NCBI GenBank assembly: GCA_013400115.1
Contig: VXBP01005057.1
Span: 32,852 to 96,851 of the forward strand
DNA length: 64,000 nucleotides
Direction of reading: 5' to 3'
Source of the DNA: Rhinopomastus cyanomelas
Lineage: Eukaryota; Chordata; Aves; Bucerotiformes; Rhinopomastidae
Position 1 is the first letter of the stretch. The number at the start of each line of letters is the position of its first letter. The notes under the pieces were generated by a model. The model was given only the letters and a program-made list of their open reading frames with translations, ran no database searches and was not told where the DNA came from. A program made the position numbers and the translations under genes. This document shows positions 40,475 to 53,400 of this stretch, piece by piece.

Positions 40475-40650
40475 TTTCATCCAAGGATCTCAAAGCACTT
40501 TACAAACATTTTAAAAAGCCTCACAACACCCCTGTGAGGTAGGTAGTTTAACCCCATTTTACAGATGGGAAACTGAGACACAGAGAAGCTGAGTGACTCT
40601 TTCCATGCCATACCAAGAGTCACTGGAGAATAAGGATTATAGCCTCTACA
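40475..40650 (+). mobile_element. MIR-like CORE-SINE relic
   Basis: CAAGGATCTCAAAGCACTTT, ACAAACATTTTAAAAAGCCT, CACAACACCCCTGTGAGGTA, CCCCATTTTACAGATGGGAA and ACTGAGACACAGAGAAGCTG appear in the order seen in MIR-type SINEs, followed by a degraded AGTCACTGGAGAA. This is the better preserved of the two copies in the window. Confidence 0.8.
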
Positions 40651-42934
40651 TCCTTAATTGTCTCCTCCCTTTGTTCCTATTGCATCCATATTTAAATATT
40701 TTTTTCACAGAAGAAATGGCTTGCTGTTTTTAGTGTAGAGTCACACAAAACAGCACTTTCTTTTTGAAAAGAAAATACACAGCATTTTGTTTGAGAGATT
40801 CTGCAGAGAGAGGCAATGATACTTTAGCAATAGCAGCTACATTCCTACCAAAAGCCGGACTTCAGAAACAAGATTTCCCAAACATGTAGCCCATATTATC
40901 AAATTACTCACTTTTTCCCAAGAATGGGATAACATGATGGCTAACAATCTGAACTTCTGTGTGGTTATGCAGGATTCCTGCCCAGATGTGTGGTTTCCTT
41001 ATCCAGGCAGAGCTGCCTGTTTTAAAATGACTGCTCTTGCTACTGCCACCTGTTTGCTTATAAGTGCTCAGCATATGATACCACTGAATCATAATTTTTC
41101 TCCATCTAAACTGTACATGCATACACAGATCTCCTCATTACCATCTATGATAACTAATCTACAAGACATACTTAGTAAGACCATGTTAGCTCAAATGAAT
41201 GCCAAATCTTAGAAAGTTATAACATCTGTGTGACAGGGAGTTTGTACTACTTCTTTTGGAAAATCCTAGGTGTAATGAAGATGAAAACATGGAAAACTTA
41301 GAGACCTCTTAACTTCTCCCTTCCACACTGAAGAAATAGCGCATTCATATAACTCTGTAAGGGCCTAAGCAAGGTCTCTCAAAGCCTGAACACTCCTACT
41401 GACACGGGATTTGGATCAGAACTCCAGCTTTTGAATACGTTTATTTCACATATGCACTGAACACTGAAGTTGACCATGTGCAATTCTTCCCTGATCTCTG
41501 AAAAGGTTCCTGAAGTTCTTTCACACTGTAAGTACTTTAGGTAAAGGCCAAAGCAAATTGTTTTCACAGTAGTTGATTCCTTTATGGACCTTTCATTACC
41601 TAATGAAAGTCAAAAGGAAAGATAACTGTTAACTTATTAGTTGATGCACTTTAATTATTCCATTACATCTAATCTTATTCACTCCTTCCCCCCAGCCTGC
41701 TACATCAACTTAAAATACTTATAATACTAGCACTTACTGTTTAGACTCTCCTACAATATTCAACAGTATTCAACTAATAACCAATCCTCAAAGTAAAATA
41801 AGGATAGAGTAGAAGTCATTAAGTGTGGCAAGGAAGGTCTGAGATAAAGAACACAGAGCATCACAGTAGGATTCAGTATTATAAACCAGAATTGAAAGAC
41901 CACAGAGCAAGCCCATACAAACTTTTAAATAATTGCTGGCTTACTGTGTCTTTTCTTACCTTACTTCATTTTTCTGTTGCCTTTTGACCTTTCCATTTTC
42001 TGTGGTTTCCATCTTTTATCTGGTTTTGCTCACTGAAAAATTAAGTACTCCTTTCTCCATACTTCCCTCTAAGGACAAAAGGGCATCTTCACAGATCTGA
42101 ATATCTTTCCTGTTGTGATTGCTGACATATAAAAGCATTCTTTGTTTGTGATTTTAAAATACATTTTAAGTTAATAAGTTATTTTGACATAACAACATCT
42201 TGTAGGTTTATCTTTCTATACCATTAAGTGTATTGTCAACTAAATTCAAAAGCATAATCAGTGTCCTGAAATACTTGGTTTCCTTTGGTCTGATGATCCT
42301 TACAACCTGTTCTAATGTGAAACCTGTTTCTGTGAGACATGAATGACTAACATCCTAATGTACAAATACTCACAGACTCACACAGAATCATAGAACATTA
42401 GGAATTGGAAGGGACTGCCAAAGATCCAATCCCCCTGCCAGCAGGATCAACTAGATCAAGCTGCAAAGGAACATGTCCTCCTGACACTCACTCTTCACAT
42501 ATTTATGACCATTAATGAGGTCACCCCTCAGTCTCCTCCAAGATAAAGAGACGCAGCTCCCATCAGGGAGAAATTCCACTCCCTTCATCATCTTTATGGC
42601 TCTGTGTGGCACTCTCCAGCAGTTCCATGTCCCTCCTGAACTGATGGAACCAGAACTGGACACAATATTCCAGATGTGGTCTCACAGGGCAGAGAAGAAG
42701 AACCTCTCTCAATCTGCTAACTACCTCACTTCTGATCCACCCAGGAAGCCATTGGCCTTCTTGGCCACAAGGACAAAGTGCTGGCTCACGGTCCACCAGG
42801 ACCCCCACATTCCTTTCTCCTGTACTGCTCTGCAACAGGTCAGTCCCCAACCTAGACTGGTACCTGAGGTAGTTCTTGCCTAGATGCAAAATTCTACGCT
42901 TGTCTTTGTTATAGTTCATTACATTTCTCCCTAC

Positions 42935-43300
42935 TCACGTCTCCAGACTGTCTAGATTCCGTTGAATGGCAGCACAGCCTGCTGGTGTGTCAGCCACCCC
43001 ACCCAGCTTTGTGTCATTAGCAAACTTGCTGACAGTGCACCCTAACCCCTCATCCAAGTCATTAATGAATAGATTGAACAGGACTGGTCCCAGTACTGAC
43101 TCTTGGGGCACCCCACTAGATACAGGCCTCCAACTAGACTGTGTACCATTGACTACTCTCTGGCTTCTATCCTGCAGCCAGTTCACAATCCACCTCACTA
43201 CCAAATTGTACAGAACATACTGTCTCAGTTTGGTTGCGTGGATGCTGTGGGAGACTATGTCAAATACTTTCCTGAAGTCAAGAGAGAGCCCCCACAGAGG
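42935..43300 (-). pseudogene. CR1 reverse-transcriptase fragment with FAND in place of FADD
   Basis: The frame reads [57 protein letters not shown] and [10 protein letters not shown]. The second residue after FA is Asn (AAT) where active CR1 has Asp, which would destroy catalysis. The upstream fingers region is missing. Confidence 0.88.
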
Positions 43301-43886
43301 CAAAGCATGTGTACAGTATCTTTGCTTTCGCTGTATCCTCTGTATCCAGGGCACCCACCTCATTCAGCAGGGCGCCTACATTTCCTCTAGGTTTAGTTTT
43401 ACCTGCAATGTATTGGAAGAAGCTCTTTTTGTTGCCCTTGACCTCTCTTGCAAGGTTTAATTCCAAGGAAGCCTTGGCTTTCCTAGCTGCATCCTTACAC
43501 CCTCTGACTAGAGCCTTATAATCATCCCAACTGGCCACCTCCTTTTTCCATGACCTATAGGCTTTCTTCTTCTTCAGTTTGCCTAGCAGCTCTCTGTTTA
43601 ACCACACAGGTCTTCTGGCTTCCTTCCTTGACTTCCTACCTGTTGGAATGCTCTTCTCTTGGGCCTCAAAGAAGTGGTTTTTGAATGCTAACCAAATATC
43701 TTGGGCCCCTTTACCTACCAGTACCCTGTCCCATGGGATTTCCCGTAGCAATTGCTTGAAAAGGCAACATTTTGCCCTCCCAAATTCCAGGATTGTGATT
43801 CTGCTAGGTATTCTGTTCCTACCACATGAGATTCTGAACTCCACCATCACATGGTCAGTGGAACCGAAGGTGCCCTCAACCTTCAC
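43278..43886 (-). pseudogene. CR1 ORF2 fragment (endonuclease end and linker)
   Basis: A 202-codon open stretch, long for a relic: [78 protein letters not shown]. It has the CR1 order and spacing seen at positions 17-560 of the left CR1. It ends where the internal deletion begins. Confidence 0.88.
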
Positions 43887-44944
43887 TGCTTAAACCAAAC
43901 CGTCCTTGTTGGTAAGCACAAAATCCAGCAGTGCTCCTCTCCTAGTGGGCTCCTCCATCAAGTTGCTTTAGCAACTTGTCACCAAGGCACTGGAGGAACC
44001 TCCTGGACTGGAGATGGCTGGCTGAGTAGATCTTCAAGCAAGTATGAGGATACTTAAAAGCCCCCATGAGATCCAGGATCCGTAGCTATGAGGCTGCTGT
44101 CTGCTGCCTGTAGAAAATCTCATCAACTTTCTCGTCCTGATCTGATGCCTGTAATAGACATCCACCACACTGTCACCCATGCCAGCCTGGCCCTTAATCC
44201 ACACCCACAAACTCTCAACTGTCTCTTCATGCACCCCTGCACAGAAATCAATAAATTCCAGTTGGTTTCTCATGTGAAGAGTAACTCCACCACCTCTCCT
44301 TGCTGACATGTCCCTCTTGAAAAGGACATAGCTGTCCATGATCACATTCCAGTCATGCAAGATGTCCCACTAGGTCTCTGTATTTGCCACCAGATCATAA
44401 TCACCTGAGTGGACATTGATTTCTAACTCCTCCTGCTTATTCCCCATGCAGCTTGCATTGGTGTACAGGCATTTCAGGGAGCGATCTGAGCCACCTGATT
44501 TCACCCTATGGAAGTGGGAGGCCTCCCTCGTCTTTATCAGATAAACTATTGGTAGAATTCGGTTATTTCTATTATTATCACAAAATCTGGGTGGAATTTA
44601 GATATAAAATATCAGATAATCCAGAAGAATGAAGATGCAATAGAGTTGTAAAATGAGATCACTTGATACTCATCCATGTTTTCCTGCCTTGAGTCCCTGT
44701 GAGCTACCTGTTTCAGTACAGAATTGGACAGCAATCTGAAGAGTCTGACAGCTTCTCTGGCAAGATCATGGCTCTGGTAATTTTGCTTCAATGAAAGACT
44801 GCACCATCTTCTTAAAAAATATCTAGATTCTGAATTAGGCTGATCTGCTCCACTTAACATTTTGTCTTTTCATCACAAGGTGCTGATTTGTATTCTTGGA
44901 GATCTTGGAGTATCTCACAAGCAATCTGTATTGCACCAGTGCCA

Positions 44945-45240
44945 CAAAATTATGGAGTAGCTGAGGCTAGAAGGGAGCTCTGGAGTTTATCTGGTCCAAG
45001 TTTTGTTCAGAAAAAGGTCAAGCTTAGAGCAGATTCTCAGGGGTCTATCCTGTCAGCCCAGTTTTGAGTATCTTTCAGGATGCAAGATACCACAGCATCT
45101 TTGGGAAATCTGTTTCAGTGTTTGACCACTCACATGGTGAAAAAAATCCTTCATTACTTCTGAATGGGATTTCTTTTGTCACAACCTATGTCTGTTGTTT
45201 CTTATTCTGTCACTGCATACCTCCATTTTCTCTTTACTCT
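44945..45240 (-). mobile_element. CR1 3' fragment, old subfamily
   Basis: Antisense CR1 landmarks: TCTGGAGTTTATCTGGTCCA, TTTTGAGTATCTTTCAGGAT, CCACAGCATCTTTGGGAAAT and CAGTGTTTGACCACTCACAT. It is diverged from the copies at 2.1 and 42.4 kb and belongs to a different subfamily. Confidence 0.75.
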
Positions 45241-45386
45241 CCACATTATGGCCTTAGGTTTCTACTCTGCCTTCTTTTCCTCAGGTGAATAAACTGTTCT
45301 TTCTCAGTTTCTTTTTGTATACCATTTATTGCAGCTCTGTAATTGTCTTGTTTATTTAAATGGATTCCAGTAGTTCAAGGCTTTTT

Positions 45387-45417
45387 TCTACTGATGAGCT
45401 CCAAACTCATCAGTAGA
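45387..45417. repeat. Perfect 12-bp inverted repeat with 7-nt loop
   Basis: TCTACTGATGAG, loop CTCCAAA, CTCATCAGTAGA. A related but imperfect unit (ATGAACTCCAAATTCATCAG) follows directly, so the hairpin seems to have been partly duplicated. Confidence 0.9.
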
Positions 45418-48400
45418 TGAACTCCAAATTCATCAGAAGATGTTTGTATGTGGATCTAGTGTTCTATGTATAACAGTGTAAGTGCTGAATAATGAAGAAG
45501 AACAACTTTCTGCATGAGAATTGTTTGGTTTTTTTTTTCTTTCTGGTTACTTTCTGGCTTTATTGTCTGGTTACCTATCGGTGTCTCTAGAGTAGATAAG
45601 ATCCCTGCTTAGTATGAAGCCTGCTTGTTTGGTTTGTAGTATCTCCAATAGTTAATAGGAAGGCATATGTTTAGGTTTGAGAAAGAACTTGCTGAGAATA
45701 TCTGTGATCAAAAGTGGGTTTGCAAGGGCAATACAATCTAGCCAGTCATTCCCATCTGGTCCAGGTTTCTTTGAGAATAAGGTTCAGGCAACACTCAACT
45801 GTTTTAACCTAACTCATCTCTGGGTAGATAATGAGATAGCTTTAACTGATGACTGATATTCATTTCCTCTTTTTTTTCACCCCAGGAAGTTTGTGGGGTG
45901 AGAAAGGGAGATACTTTATCACATAGTCTTACAATGACTCAGTGGAGTGTGGTAGTTGCTTGCTTTTTCTTAAGTTTCTACAGCTCAGCTTGGCAGCAGG
46001 CAATAAGGAAGCCAAAACTATTCTCCAGATACTGAGATACAGCAGGGAAGACAGCAGGGAAGCAGAAGACCAGCTGCACCAACAGGATAACACCCACTCT
46101 GACAGTTCTTGATATGGAGCTTCTCAAGGGGCTACTCCAAAGCCTGCTTAGGAGGCAGTGACTTCTACCTATATTCCTCTCCCCTTATACCCCCTTTTTG
46201 CAAAAGATGCAACTGAAAAACACATTTTAACTTCAGAAACTAATATTTTCTTTCTCACATACAGATCTCTGAGGAAAAGAAGTTGGAAAAATCTGTTACT
46301 ATAGGGATACATAATCTCTTTTCACTGGTTTTGTTTCAGTTCAGATCTCTGACTCAATGCAGATGTCCATCTACCTATGAATTACACATCTACACTCCAT
46401 TTATAATCAAAGGACAAACATATGCATCTTGTGATGCGATTTGTTCTACCCAAAGCTAGGTATCTAACGTAAATTGGCTGAATTATTCCCTGAAAATAAA
46501 CAAAAATAAATAAAACTCATAGGATGAATCCTATCCCAACTTCTTTGGCTCAAAACTTTCAAATTGTTCCTCACTGAACTTCAACAATATCTTTAATATC
46601 ACTCAGCAGGAATTGCAGGAAGGCAGGAATCAAGGAGCTACCTAAAAGAAGCTATCATTTCTCCATCTTTTCATAACAGGGAAGGCTGAGTGATACTCCA
46701 CAGAGTAAGGACTTCGCCTCTTTGATTAGAGCCATTCTCATAAAAACTAATTAGGGACAGAACAATGGCCCACGCAATGGCATGTGATAACTCATACTGC
46801 TATACTTCTAGTGATTCCAAGATACTGTTAGTGAATCCAGCATGGTTTTGACCAGAGTGACTTAGTCCAGACAGCGTGCAGAGGTACTTACCATTAAATG
46901 AGTGGGTTATGGCCTGTTTTATTCAAGACACATGCTACAAAGCAGAGAGAAAGACGCACTGCTCACTCTTAGTTCAGGAGGAATGAGTAAGTCAAACAGG
47001 AATCTACTCTTTTAACCACGCTACTCCAGTCAGTCAAGAAAATGTATAGAGTGGACCTCAGACAACAAAAAAATGGGTGCCTTGATGGTGCAGCTACATC
47101 TTAGCTAGCTACAAATAAGTCTTTATTATCTTAGATTTATTTGCCATCTATATTACATGTACAGATGGCATGTGACCTTGGAAATGTCCAAAAAGGAGAT
47201 TAGAGTACCAGGGACCTGTCAAATGCAGGAAATACAGGCTATGGTAAGAGAACTAAAAAACATTCTTTTTTCCTGTCACCACTGCATCTGCAGAGATATT
47301 TCCAGTGAGGCTGTAAAACTACCTGTCGATCTACAGACCACACAGTGCCACCATTTTAGAAATTGTCAGTTTATCCTTGATGGATGAGGGATTTCATATA
47401 GCTGTTCATATCTGAACCAGAATATCTGTCCTGATGAAGAAAGCTTGAATCTCATAAAGGGCAAACTTTTTCTGGACAAACGTAGCTACCTACATATTTA
47501 CATTTTTTTTTTTTTATATTTCCAACTAAAGCTATACCTGCCAAATATGATGGTAGTGGCTTTGTAGCCAGGGTTACAGTGCTTAAATTGACTAGTGTAG
47601 CATAGTCTCTGTGCATGATGTCTCTGCTAAAAGTCTTGCTCTATCTGGGTTCACAGAAACAGAAAACTACAAAGTAGATCAAGCAAACAAGAACAATGGC
47701 CAGTTTTCCAAACTACACACAAAATACAAATACACACAGATACAGAGAAAATCTTACCCTATGTAAAACTAAAGCCTACGTCTAAGCCTGGTCTCAGGAT
47801 GGCTCAGTTCAGAACTTCTTTTACTGGAGTTCACTGGTTAAAATAATGCACGGGATAAAGTCAATACCTCCAGTTCTGCCTAAAATTATTTTTGGTTTGT
47901 TTCTGTCTTCAGGTATTAATCAGGTGATTGATACTGAAATCACCCTAACACATCGTTCACTCTGAATTACACTCGGCATGATTATTCTTAGGCTCTAGTC
48001 TCATTAACGTAAATTTCTGCACACTTAAGAGCCAAAGGAATGAGCGTATTCAACACGAATATTGTCCCTTTGTATCTGGTGCTGCATTACAGTTTAGGAC
48101 TTCAAAATAAATTTATTAAACAGAACTGCATCAAGTCCATTCCTACAACTTACATAAACTGTGTACATTATTTCACACTGCCCATCTTCTTGGTGATGTG
48201 CAATTTGGAGATTTCAAGTAAACTACATATTTGCCACAGGACAGTTATACTTTGTTTTATGAATACACTACTATTACTTTTAGTTACGCATTTTGAAACA
48301 GTTAATAATTTTGGTTCATCACTGTTTGTATCTTCTAAACAGATCAGGTGAAGTTTAACAGTCCTAGCTTTCCATATTATAAAACATCTCAGAGAAATAT

Positions 48401-49063
48401 ATCTGTCTAGTTCTGATTCTATTAATGACAATGAGATAAAATTCCATCAGAATAGTATAAACACACTGTAAATTACATTGCACCAGGAACTGTAGGAAAA
48501 TTCAAAAGTAGGAAAAAACTGTACCATTTTTTTCTAGTCCTGGTCCTGATCAAATATGTGGTAAAATAATCCTTCTTTTTTCAAGCCTTTTTCCCACTAT
48601 TTTAAAGATTCTACATAATGCATATTCTAGACTGTAGCTTTCACTTTGTCATTTCCTGCTATTTAGGAAGGAATCCTAACAGCAGATTATGCTTGGTCTG
48701 CAGTACTTCCATGGTCACCTTCTAAAAATGTCTGTATAATTTTCTACATTCTTTGGTCTTTTTTACTGCCTAAATCCAGTACTCCTTTTTATATTTGAAC
48801 CTTTTATTTTTATATTAGAAAAACCTTCATCCATTGAATCAAATTTGGTTTTAAACTCATCTATAATGGGCATTTGAAGACAAATAGCTTAAAAAACATT
48901 TAGTAATAGCAGCAATTTCTACATAATTTTCAGACTGAACTTCTCATGTGGCATGTTGCATAGAAAGCAACAACAATATTTCTACTATTTCTATTTTGCT
49001 TTGTGATACAACTGTATCTATGCTTATTTGTGGCTTAAACCTGGGAGACACCTAAACTCTGAT

Positions 49064-49088
49064 CTTGAACACTGATCAAGTGTTCAAG
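49064..49088. repeat. Perfect 10-bp inverted repeat with 5-nt loop
   Basis: CTTGAACACT, loop GATCA, AGTGTTCAAG. No repeat family recognised around it. Confidence 0.88.
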
Positions 49089-49974
49089 TCTCTGCTTCTA
49101 TGTGTACCAAAACAGCCCGGCCTTAAGCAGCTCTCCATCTATCTGCCATTTAAACCTCAAGAGGTTCTCAACATTGTGTATTTTCATATGTAAGTTTGCA
49201 GAGACATAATACAATAGGTATATTCCACTACACACATAAAAGAAAAAGGTTTCCCATAAAGTCTTCCAATAATTTGTAGGCAAAAGAAGGACTGCTTGTT
49301 TCCTCCTTCAAGACCCCTGCTTACCCATTTTCCAAGTAAAACACATTGTTTAGTAGGTCCCTCACTAAAGAAGGAAAAGTAAAACTCAGAGGTCCTGGTT
49401 TGAGTCGATTCAATACCACATGTCCCAAAAAAGTCTGCTAGTCATGAAAATAAAAGCTAGACTGGATGCAAGCTTTATCAGGAAACAGAACACAAGAATA
49501 ATGTAAGATTATTATACAAAAGAACTTGCCCCAAAGGGAGAAAAGTAGTGTCTGATCCCTACTCCCAGGCCTGATTTTGTAACCTAATTTTAAGTTGTCA
49601 ATTCAGAAGATGGTTATCCTGATTCAAAGACAGGAACCTAGCATGTCCTGCTTTCCCAGCAGTGACCCCCTTCGGTCTACTGCAGTTGTTGATTTTTTTT
49701 TGTCCTACATGTGAAAGAGCTTCAGCAGAATGTATAGGAGTATCAGTTATGCACTCTCCAGCGTAGCCTCTGACCTAATTGTGGCACTGAACTCCAGCAC
49801 CATCTCACACAGTCAATTCAGGTACCTGATTTACAGATAGGTGCACAATTACCACTTTATTCTGTTCTGAAACATTTATCACCCCATCAAATATAGGAGG
49901 ATCCCTGGCTCTCAGGAAAGGATTCCAATTTCTAGCGACTTAAAAGCTGCTCTTTCTGGCTGAATTTTCAGATA

Positions 49975-50465
49975 ATTGTGGAATTGTTTACATCGGAAAA
50001 GTCCTTTAAGATCATTGCGTCTGACCACTAACCAAACTCTACCAAGTCCACCACTAAACCTTGCCCCTAAGCTCCATATCTACATAAATTTAAAACCATC
50101 CAGGGATGGTAATTCAATCACCTTCCTGGGCAAACCTGTTCCAATGTCATTCAATAAAGAAGTTTTTCCTCATGTCTAACCTAAAATTTCTCTGGCACAA
50201 TGTGAGGCCACTTCTTCTTGTCCTATTCCTTGTTGCATGTGAGAAGAGACCAACCCCCACCTGTCTACAACCTCCTTTCAGGTAGTTGTAAACAGCAAAA
50301 AAGGTTTTGCATAAGTTTCCTTTTCTGCAAACCAGAAAGCTCCATAAACCTTGTTCTTCAGACCCTTTATCAACTGTTTTGCCTTTCTTCAGACCTGCTC
50401 CACCATCTCAGTGTCTTACTGAGGTGTCCAAAACTGAACCCAGTACTCCAGTGCGAAGTAGAGGA
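49975..50465 (-). mobile_element. CR1 3' fragment, old subfamily
   Basis: Antisense CR1 order: AGATCATTGCGTCTGACCAC, CACTAAACCTTGCCCCTAAG, CCAGGGATGGTAATTCAATC, GGTGTCCAAAACTGAACCCA, CAGTACTCCAGTG. It is the same subfamily as the copy near 56 kb. Confidence 0.9.
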
Positions 50466-53400
50466 TGACAAGGACATCCACAGACTGCTCTCATTAGATA
50501 ATAAGCAAACCCTAATATAAACATTAGTAAAGTTTTCGTAAGTCCAACGCCAGCATTATTTTTAATAATGATCTATCATTCTGTATTTCCACTATTACTT
50601 TATAAAAATTATTTTATGCCTAATGATCTGAGGGCAAAGGTATATTCAATATAGTGCAACAGAAAAAAAAAGTTAACTTTCTACTAAAGGCCAATATTTG
50701 ACCAATATTTGAATTATTTCAGGTGAGAAAATGGTAGTCTTCTGTAAAAACTTCACTCCACTGCTTTACAGCATGTCCAAGAAACTGTTTGATAGATTCA
50801 CCTTGCTTTTATAGGACTTCTATGATAATTTGAGGCAGTTGGTGAAAAAAAAAATATCAGACAAAAAGCAGTTGCAAAGCTTTCCACAGAGATAAGTACA
50901 ATAAGTAATGAATCTCACTGCATAGTTTTTACATTGGAAAACACAAAGTCATAACCTAGCCTGAGTTGGGCCTGGGCAGAAGCACTCCTGTGGGAGGTGA
51001 TTGGAGCATTCATGCCACACAGACCTTTCCTTTCTTACTGTCAGTAATCCATGTCCCCTGAATACAAGGAAGAAAATCCCTGCTTATTTAGTCTCTTTCT
51101 GTAATTGTAAATTCTGCTCTTCTGTGGTATTCCTGTAGTGTCACAGCAATGGTAACTCTTCCTATTAGTAGTATACCCTACAAAATCAGGCTTTTGGAAT
51201 GATGAAACTATCTGATGAATTCACCTAATAAATCCCCATTATAGCTTGAGCTATCTCTCCTGTGAACTGGTAAAGCTTTCTCTTACAAAGCCACCACAAA
51301 ATTTTGCCACAACAGTAGCATTTACTGCACAGAGCATAGAATAGCTGCCATAGATTCCTCAGGAAAAAAAATCTTAGAAAAGTGTGGTGTCATGTATACT
51401 CAATAGGCTTACTGCCAGTGACTGACTATTTTCACTACTTTCTGCTTGAAGCCAAATTGTGCCAAATAATTCTGAGGATTTCAACAATAGTAACAGAAAC
51501 CAGATTGATTCTATAACTACATTTGGGCTTTTTAAAATTACTATTTAACATCTTTTACTAAACTTCTTTAAGTGCTATCTTTCTGTGTATTAATAACCTT
51601 TTTTTTCTGCTAAATTACTTGTATAGGTCATTAATTTTATCCTACTGTCTGCTCTGAAAAAATATACATAAAATACATTAATTTACAAAAGGGTAAGTAT
51701 CTTTGAAGGTCTAAAATTATTTATGTAATATGTCATACAGGTGACAAAAGAACAAAACTGAATTGTTCTGAGTCTTGCAAAATGACTCCATAACGAGTCA
51801 TAATAATGAGAAATACTTCAATAATGATGTATTCTGGACTACATATATGTGTTAATTTTACTTCAATGCTTTTATTTCCAAAGAAAACTTTGTTAGTGCT
51901 GTTGTTTATATTTTTCAGTGTAACAGAATTTCTGTCACTTGAGCCATCACCTCGACTGCAAATCTGATTCATGAGAATAGATATGGATCAGATGAATGAT
52001 CAACCCAGTATGGAACTTTATTTCTTTGTATTATCTCCTGGATGAAACATAATAGTGGAAAACTAACTCCTACAACTGACCAAACAAGGTTTGCCACTTT
52101 TTAGGGTTAAAAAAGGCAAAGGAATTCAGAGAAAGGACATGAAGAGTTTGGTTTTGTACAACCTGTGAATAAATTTCTGAAAGTTCCACATCCCAGATGT
52201 GAGACTTTCTACAACAACAGCAGGGCATTACATCTACAAATATGGATGTAAAATATTTGTATATAACCAAGTTCACTATTGGTTCTTAAGAGTACTATAA
52301 CACATAAGCAACCAGCTTCCTGGCACAGTGTCAAAATCAGGAAACTGGTAACAAACTGGTTACAAAGATTTTGAGTGAGAGCAGGATATACTTTTAGAAG
52401 TACAGTACTTTCACTCTCAATTTTTTCACCATTCCATCTTAGTCCTTAATGAATTAATTTTGCTTAATGTGATCTTGCCAGATCATAAATTAAAGAGGCA
52501 AAATCAAGGATCCAATCAGCATTTATCTATAGGTAGAAGGATGCAACAGTAATACAAAAAAAGGCAACCTATAGAGAGCATCTTCTTGAGGCTTGTGGTC
52601 TATGAAAATCCAATGGATTACTGCTGACATTCGTGATTGCTTTCCAGACTTACTGTTCAGGCAAAGCTAGAGAAAAGGCTGGGTCACACATAAGCCCTGA
52701 GAGAATTTGAAGTTACAATGGGCCAAACAGCTCATATTCAGCTAACACTGAAGGAAAGGGCTAGTGAATTAAAAGTACAAGCCAACAACATGTCATGTAA
52801 AATATATTAAGAATGAAGCAGCATTATACTCAGATATGGTGATTAATCTGTTCTGTAACGCTCTTAGTAACGTCTTCAGTTCAAACTCTGAACTCCTTAA
52901 GCATCTGAATGTTATCTACAGAAGTTCTGCTTATGTCAACCAAAGTTGGTCTGTCTCATCAAAAGTGAGTTATTTCTCTACAGTGCATAAAGCCATAACT
53001 GAAGTGTTTTCTTTTGAAGAATCAGATAGTATTATTACTTAAGGCTGTCCATTTAATGAAAGAAGACACAAATTTCTACATCGGAGGGATAATGAAGTAC
53101 ATTCCTAACTTTAAACACAGAAGCTAAAGTTAAGTGGACTACTAAGTGCTTAACTTACAAATAGTTTATAGACACAGCCTGGAAGGTTTACTGAGCTTCT
53201 GAGTTAAACATTCACAGAGAAGGAAGTCTTACAATAGTTCTCAAAGGGGAGTAAACAGTAAGTATGACCTCATGTAAATGTAATTATTGACAAAATGTTA
53301 TTCTTGATTTCTCCTGATGTAAACAAGCTCAGCTTCAGGCCCAATCTCACTTTAGAGTATTCAAAAATCATATAACCAATTATACTGTCAGGGAGTACTA

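Larger units (their letters stand above)
42379..44520 (-). mobile_element. CR1 LINE, 2.1 kb, internally deleted
   Basis: Minus-strand CR1 running from endonuclease sequence (HDWNVIMDSYVLFKRDMSAR, RRGGGVTLHMRNQ near 44360-44270) through endonuclease end and linker (43886-43278), reverse transcriptase (43280-42950) and the 3' region, to a tail at about 42379-42400 (AATCATAGAACATTAGGAAT on plus). The frame is broken in several places. The catalytic FADD is FAND (about 43013-43024). The first part of the RT domain is missing at about 43280-43310. It has the same sense as MYT1L. Confidence 0.93.
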
